Made by a program: the position numbers and the translations under genes. This document shows positions 60,753 through 64,000 of a stretch of 64,000 nt of DNA, in pieces; the stretch's first letter is position 1; each line of letters opens with the position of its first letter. Origin of the DNA: Tatumella citrea (GTDB lineage Bacteria > Pseudomonadota > Gammaproteobacteria > Enterobacterales > Enterobacteriaceae); NCBI RefSeq assembly GCF_002163585.1, contig NZ_CP015579.1, positions 310,001 to 374,000 on the forward strand. Direction: 5' to 3'. The notes beneath the pieces were generated by a model. The model saw nothing but the letters and a program-made list of their open reading frames with translations. It searched no databases and had not been told where the DNA came from.

Positions 60753-61766
60753 ATGATCGAAATTGATAATCTGCATAAGCAGTACCTCAGTGCAAATGGT
60801 GTCACCGAAGTGCTGAAAGGCATTTCGCTGACAGTGCCACCGGCTTCGATTACTGCGGTACTGGGGCCAAGTGGCGCCGGGAAATCGACCCTTGCCCGCT
60901 GCATCAGCCTGCTGGAACGACCCACCTCCGGCAGCATCCGGGTCAACGGCAACGATTTGTCGCGGCTGTCAGGAGAAGCATTGCGCCGTGAACGACGTGC
61001 TATTGGCACGGTTTTCCAGTCTTCGGCATTGCTGCAACGTAAAACGGTGTGGCAGAACGTGGCTCTGCCACTGGAATGGCTGCGAGTGGTGCCGCGTGAT
61101 ATCAAAAAACATGTGGGGGAGTTGCTGGAGAATGTCGGGCTGGCGGACAAAGCTCAGCACTATCCGGCGCAACTTTCCGGGGGCCAGCGGCAACGGGTAG
61201 GCATTGCACGGGCACTGGCGCTAAAGCCGCAGGTGCTGCTGGCGGATGAAGCCACCTCCGGGCTGGACCCGCAATCAACCGCTGCCATTCTCGGCTTGCT
61301 GCGGCAACTGCGTGATCAGTACGGGCTGGCGATTGTACTGATCACCCATGAAATGGATGTGGTCCGCAGTGCTGCGGATGCAGTGGCAGAAATTCAGGAT
61401 GGGCGGCTGATTCAACAGGGGCAGCTACCACAGCTACTGGCCGATCCCGGATCGCGGTTGAGTCGCCAGTTGTTCCCGTTAACACCGGCAGACGGGCAGG
61501 GGGATTTATTGCTGCAACTCAGTTATGGCGACCGGCCGCTGGCTGCTGACTGGATAAGTCAGCTGAGTCAGCAGTACCCGTTGCAAATCGACCTGCTGGC
61601 AGCGCATGTCGAGCAGGTCGGTAACCGGCTGGCAGGTCGGATGCAGGTAGCGGTGCGTTTTACCCGTCACAGCATCGACACAGAACAACTGGTGCGGCAT
61701 CTGTTCCGGCTGGGGATTAATGCCGAGATCATTCAGGCCCGCAGTGCCTTACAGGAGGCGGTATGA
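60753..61766 (+). CDS. MetN-like ABC transporter ATPase with NIL domain
   Basis: A 337-aa ABC ATPase closest to MetN. Walker A GPSGAGKST (38-46), the signature LSGGQRQRVGIARAL, Walker B VLLADEATSGLD, and the H-loop VLITHEMDVV are all present. The last 80 residues form a NIL domain (PLQIDLLAAHVEQVGNRLAG, continuing to VRHLFRLGINAEII), which in MetN binds methionine and inhibits transport. Its 3' end overlaps the permease gene by 4 bp (ATGA). In an organosulfur operon it probably imports a sulfur compound other than methionine (inference). Confidence 0.88.
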   Translation: MIEIDNLHKQYLSANGVTEVLKGISLTVPPASITAVLGPSGAGKSTLARCISLLERPTSGSIRVNGNDLSRLSGEALRRERRAIGTVFQSSALLQRKTVWQNVALPLEWLRVVPRDIKKHVGELLENVGLADKAQHYPAQLSGGQRQRVGIARALALKPQVLLADEATSGLDPQSTAAILGLLRQLRDQYGLAIVLITHEMDVVRSAADAVAEIQDGRLIQQGQLPQLLADPGSRLSRQLFPLTPADGQGDLLLQLSYGDRPLAADWISQLSQQYPLQIDLLAAHVEQVGNRLAGRMQVAVRFTRHSIDTEQLVRHLFRLGINAEIIQARSALQEAV

Positions 61767-62467
61767 AACCGGTTGATGTGATGAGCCAGGATACCCCATG
61801 GAGTCAGATTCATACTTTGATGGTCCCCGCTTACCTGCAAACCTGGCTAATGGTGGGGATTGTGATGTTGTTTGTGATTAGCCTCGGCGGGCTGATCGGT
61901 GTGGTGTTATTTAATACTTCCCGTCACGGGTTATTTCCGCGACCGCGACTGAATCATGTGCTGAGCTGGCTGGTAAATATGGGGCGTTCGTTGCCGTTTC
62001 TGGTGCTGATGGCGGCCATTATCCCGTTCACTTTCTGGCTGACCGGCACCACCATCGGTATTCCGGCAGCAGTGGTGCCAATGATAGTCGCCGGTACTCC
62101 GTTTTTTGCCCGGCTGGTAGAGAACGCGCTGCGCGAACTGCCCGCCGAAGTTACGGCAGTAGGTCTGGTATCGGGGGGATCACCGTGGCAGATCATCTGT
62201 GGAGCTCAGCTCAGTGAGGCGCTGCCGGCGATTGTGGCCGGAATTGTACTCAACCTGATCTCAATGATTGAGTATTCGGCGATTGCCGGGACCATCGGTG
62301 CCGGAGGCATCGGTTATCTGGCCGTGGTGTATGGCTATCAGCGTTTTGACCATCACATCATGATTGCCACCATTATTGTACTGATTGCCACAATTCAGAT
62401 TATTCAGTTTACCGGTGACCGCCTGGTCGCCGCTCTCCAGCATGCTAAAGGCAGCCATTCATCATGA
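61763..62467 (+). CDS. MetI-like ABC transporter permease
   Basis: A 234-aa permease with five or six membrane segments, of the MetI type: LQTWLMVGIVMLFVISLGGL, MGRSLPFLVLMAAIIPFTFW, and the cytoplasmic EAA-like loop ENALRELPAEVTAVGLVSGGSPWQII. The C-terminal segment IGAGGIGYLAVVYGYQRFDH is also typical. It overlaps the ATPase gene by 4 bp and the binding-protein gene by 4 bp, so the three are translationally coupled and form one importer. Confidence 0.88.
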   Translation: MKPVDVMSQDTPWSQIHTLMVPAYLQTWLMVGIVMLFVISLGGLIGVVLFNTSRHGLFPRPRLNHVLSWLVNMGRSLPFLVLMAAIIPFTFWLTGTTIGIPAAVVPMIVAGTPFFARLVENALRELPAEVTAVGLVSGGSPWQIICGAQLSEALPAIVAGIVLNLISMIEYSAIAGTIGAGGIGYLAVVYGYQRFDHHIMIATIIVLIATIQIIQFTGDRLVAALQHAKGSHSS

Positions 62468-63339
62468 CTCAGCAGAACTTTGAAATTAAACAGAAGAAAA
62501 CCTGGCCGAAAATCGTGCTGCTGGTGGTGGTGATAGTGATAGCCGCTCTCGCCTGGCACTTTACGTCGCGCCAACAGCAAGCGGTGACTTTTGGCACCAC
62601 ACTGAAGGTCCATTTTGAACCGGCGATGGCCGGAGAACAGAAGGTGATTGAGTACGTTGCTCAGCATATCGCCCCGGACTATGGCATCAAAATTGTCGCG
62701 GTAGGATTGCAGGATTCGGTACAGGCTAACCGGGCGGTGGCAGACGGCCAATACGCCGCCACTGTCCATGAACACAAGTGGTGGCTCAAACAGGTAGCAG
62801 AGGCGAATAATTTTGCGCTGACTCCGACAGAGCCGCTGTTTCAGTGGGCATTTGGTCTCTATTCCGACAGGTATCCGTCGGTACAGGCATTACCGGACGG
62901 TGCAGTAATTGTGGTACCCAATGATGGCGCCAACCAGGGACAGGCGCTGTGGCTGCTTAGCCGTATCGGTCTGATTGGTCTGGACCCGTCGGTCGAACCA
63001 CGTACAGCAAAACTGGCAGATATTAAGCAGAATCCACACCATTTTGTATTTAAGGAACTGGATCTGCTGACCATCCCACGGGCACTCAATTCGGTGGATG
63101 CGGCTATCGGTTATGTATCGCAGTTTGATGCCGGAAAGGTACCGCGCGACAAAGGTATTCTGTTCCCGCCAGCGCCAAAAACCTTCGCTTCTCAGCTGGT
63201 GATTGGCACCCCGTATCTGAAAGACAAAAATATTATTCAGCTGGAGAAAGCCTTTGCTGACCCGCGTCTGCAACAGTGGCTGAAACAGACCGACGATCCA
63301 CAAGTACACGGAGTTCTGGTTCCCGTTTCCGGTGACTAA
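62464..63339 (+). CDS. MetQ/NlpA-like substrate-binding protein with N-terminal membrane anchor
   Basis: A 291-aa NlpA/MetQ-family binding protein. Residues 15-37 form an uncleaved-looking hydrophobic anchor (KIVLLVVVIVIAALAWHF) without the lipobox Cys normal for MetQ. The mature part follows the family: EPAMAGEQKVIEYVAQHIAP, VALGLQDSVQANRAVADG (with a related sequence), YAATVHEHKWWLKQV, AVIVVPNDGANQGQALWLL, and GYVSQFDAGKVP. The ligand is probably a sulfur-containing compound, judging by the operon. It is the last gene, followed by a good terminator. Confidence 0.85.
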   Translation: MTQQNFEIKQKKTWPKIVLLVVVIVIAALAWHFTSRQQQAVTFGTTLKVHFEPAMAGEQKVIEYVAQHIAPDYGIKIVAVGLQDSVQANRAVADGQYAATVHEHKWWLKQVAEANNFALTPTEPLFQWAFGLYSDRYPSVQALPDGAVIVVPNDGANQGQALWLLSRIGLIGLDPSVEPRTAKLADIKQNPHHFVFKELDLLTIPRALNSVDAAIGYVSQFDAGKVPRDKGILFPPAPKTFASQLVIGTPYLKDKNIIQLEKAFADPRLQQWLKQTDDPQVHGVLVPVSGD

Positions 63340-63366
63340 ACCCTTTTAAGGACAATCAGTTAACAG

Positions 63367-63389
63367 CGGGTGACCGGGCAGGTCACCCG
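63367..63389 (+). terminator. Terminator of the sulfur operon
   Basis: CGGGTGACC (63367-63375) pairs with GGTCACCCG (63381-63389) over a 5-nt loop, followed by GCGTTTTCC, 28 bp after the binding-protein stop. Confidence 0.8.
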
Positions 63390-63550
63390 GCGTTTTCCTG
63401 TCGACGGAATATGGTTCAACTTATTGATTATATTGAATTTAATAGCAAAATTTGTTGTTTGTCTTTCCGGGGTTTGCAGCTTATAAATCGTCCCATCATC
63501 TGCAGCTTCTGCGCTTTGCAGACAGCACATTACAAAAAGACGAGGGTTCT

Positions 63551-64000
63551 ATGAGCACGATAAATACCGATGACGGACTGATTGCGCCGCCATCTCATTC
63601 ATCGCCGGTCCGTTCGGTCGGTGATGTTGCAAGGTTGATTAACCGTCATGCAGGAAGCCGGAAAAACAGCTATGCCAGATTTATCGTTTTTCTGGCGCTG
63701 GGTGGCGTTTTCCTCGACGCCTATGACCTCACGACGCTCTCCTACGGAATTGATGATGTGGTGAAAGAGTTTGGGCTGACCCCCACTCTGACAGGCGTGG
63801 TGACCTCTTCTATTATGGTTGGCACCATCATCGGTAATCTGCTGGGAGGCTGGCTGACCGATAAATATGGCCGCTATTCGGTATTTATGGCCGATATGCT
63901 GTTTTTTGTGGTGTCGGCGATTGCCGCCGGACTGGCACCCAATGTCTGGGTACTGATTGGCGCCCGTTTCCTGATGGGGATTGGTGTCGGCATAGACCTG
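63551..64000 (+). CDS. MFS transporter, N-terminal part (runs off window)
   Basis: The open frame from ATG 63551 to the window end (150 codons) has a good GAGGGT site. After a 40-residue cytoplasmic start it shows an MFS opening: YARFIVFLALGGVFLDAYDL, GVVTSSIMVGTIIGNLLGGW, the loop motif LTDKYGRYSVFMAD, and VLIGARFLMGIGVG. The D-x-Y-D in the first segment is typical of sugar-acid or aromatic-acid symporters. It lies behind the sulfur operon's terminator, so it is a separate unit. The upstream region has repeated TGCAGCTT and CTGCAG sequences at 63476-63520 of unclear meaning. Substrate unknown. Confidence 0.85.
   Translation, partial: MSTINTDDGLIAPPSHSSPVRSVGDVARLINRHAGSRKNSYARFIVFLALGGVFLDAYDLTTLSYGIDDVVKEFGLTPTLTGVVTSSIMVGTIIGNLLGGWLTDKYGRYSVFMADMLFFVVSAIAAGLAPNVWVLIGARFLMGIGVGIDL

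Noticed and set aside
63476..63520. Repeated TGCAGCTT/CTGCAG sequences before the last MFS gene as a second enhancer for the sulfonate regulator
   Set aside because: They do not match the TGCTGCA-WW-TGCAGCA palindrome, and no GG-N10-GC promoter follows.
1..64000. CRISPR arrays, rRNA or tRNA genes
   Set aside because: No regularly spaced short repeats of CRISPR type and no tRNA- or rRNA-like sequence was noticed; the only regular repeats are the hipB operators and DUF1471 cassettes.

Overview
The window looks like a chromosomal segment of a gammaproteobacterium of the order Enterobacterales, most likely on the Erwiniaceae side (Tatumella, Pantoea or Erwinia type). This rests on close resemblance of AraE, PhoA, KdgT, CdaR and SsuD to enterobacterial proteins, several small secreted DUF1471 (YhcN/BhsA-type) proteins, and an IS3 OrfA of the kind common in this group. 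Genus is inference. No rRNA, tRNA or CRISPR array was seen.

1-16.1 kb is a defence and mobile island, visibly AT-rich up to about 10 kb. It opens with the end of an IS3-family element that cuts a MobC-like relaxosome gene, then a five-TM protein with an Asn-rich N-terminus. A tightly packed minus-strand operon (5490 to 2379) follows: a PycTM-like effector, a PycC-like nucleotide cyclase broken by a -1 frameshift, a ThsB-type TIR protein, a caspase-like protease and an unknown 149-aa protein. This reads as a Pycsar system fused end to end with a type IV Thoeris system. Divergent from it is a three-gene plus-strand operon, sce7726-like nuclease, sce7725-like protein and a RES-domain protein, which I regard as a candidate defence module. 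Next come type VI secretion debris (an hcp remnant, a DUF2778/Tlde1 remnant, a membrane protein), a hipBA locus with four operators at exact 27-bp spacing but a doubly interrupted hipA, and a 1172-aa helicase-phospholipase D protein matching Mokosh type II.

16.3-29.5 kb is metabolic: cdaR, then larA-kdgT-larC-larE-larB, the nickel-pincer racemase and its complete cofactor pathway. The transporter and regulator point to a sugar acid, not lactate, as substrate. A TIM-barrel sugar isomerase, an IclR regulator and araE with CRP-like and AraC-like sites follow.

29.5-42 kb holds a zinc-finger membrane protein, a darcynin, four copies of a DUF1471 cassette with a conserved 5'-UTR palindrome, and, between copies two and three, a SLOG-membrane protein plus DUF4062-STAND-TPR pair that is a candidate undescribed immune system. 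An alpha/beta hydrolase and a CGNR regulator diverge from a promoter carrying four AGGTTAC elements.

42-54.2 kb contains regulators, a pirin, an esterase, an amidohydrolase, an APC permease with a nitrilase-type amidase, a MetE-like gene fragment, two lipoproteins and phoA with a Pho box.

54.3-63.4 kb is an organosulfur operon: ssuD, a small ORF, an FAD protein, a DszA/NtaA-type monooxygenase and a MetNIQ-like ABC importer. It is transcribed divergently from an unusual regulator joining a sigma-54 activator core to an SsuA-like sulfonate-binding domain, with palindromic upstream sites and a -24/-12 promoter visible. The window ends inside an MFS transporter gene.
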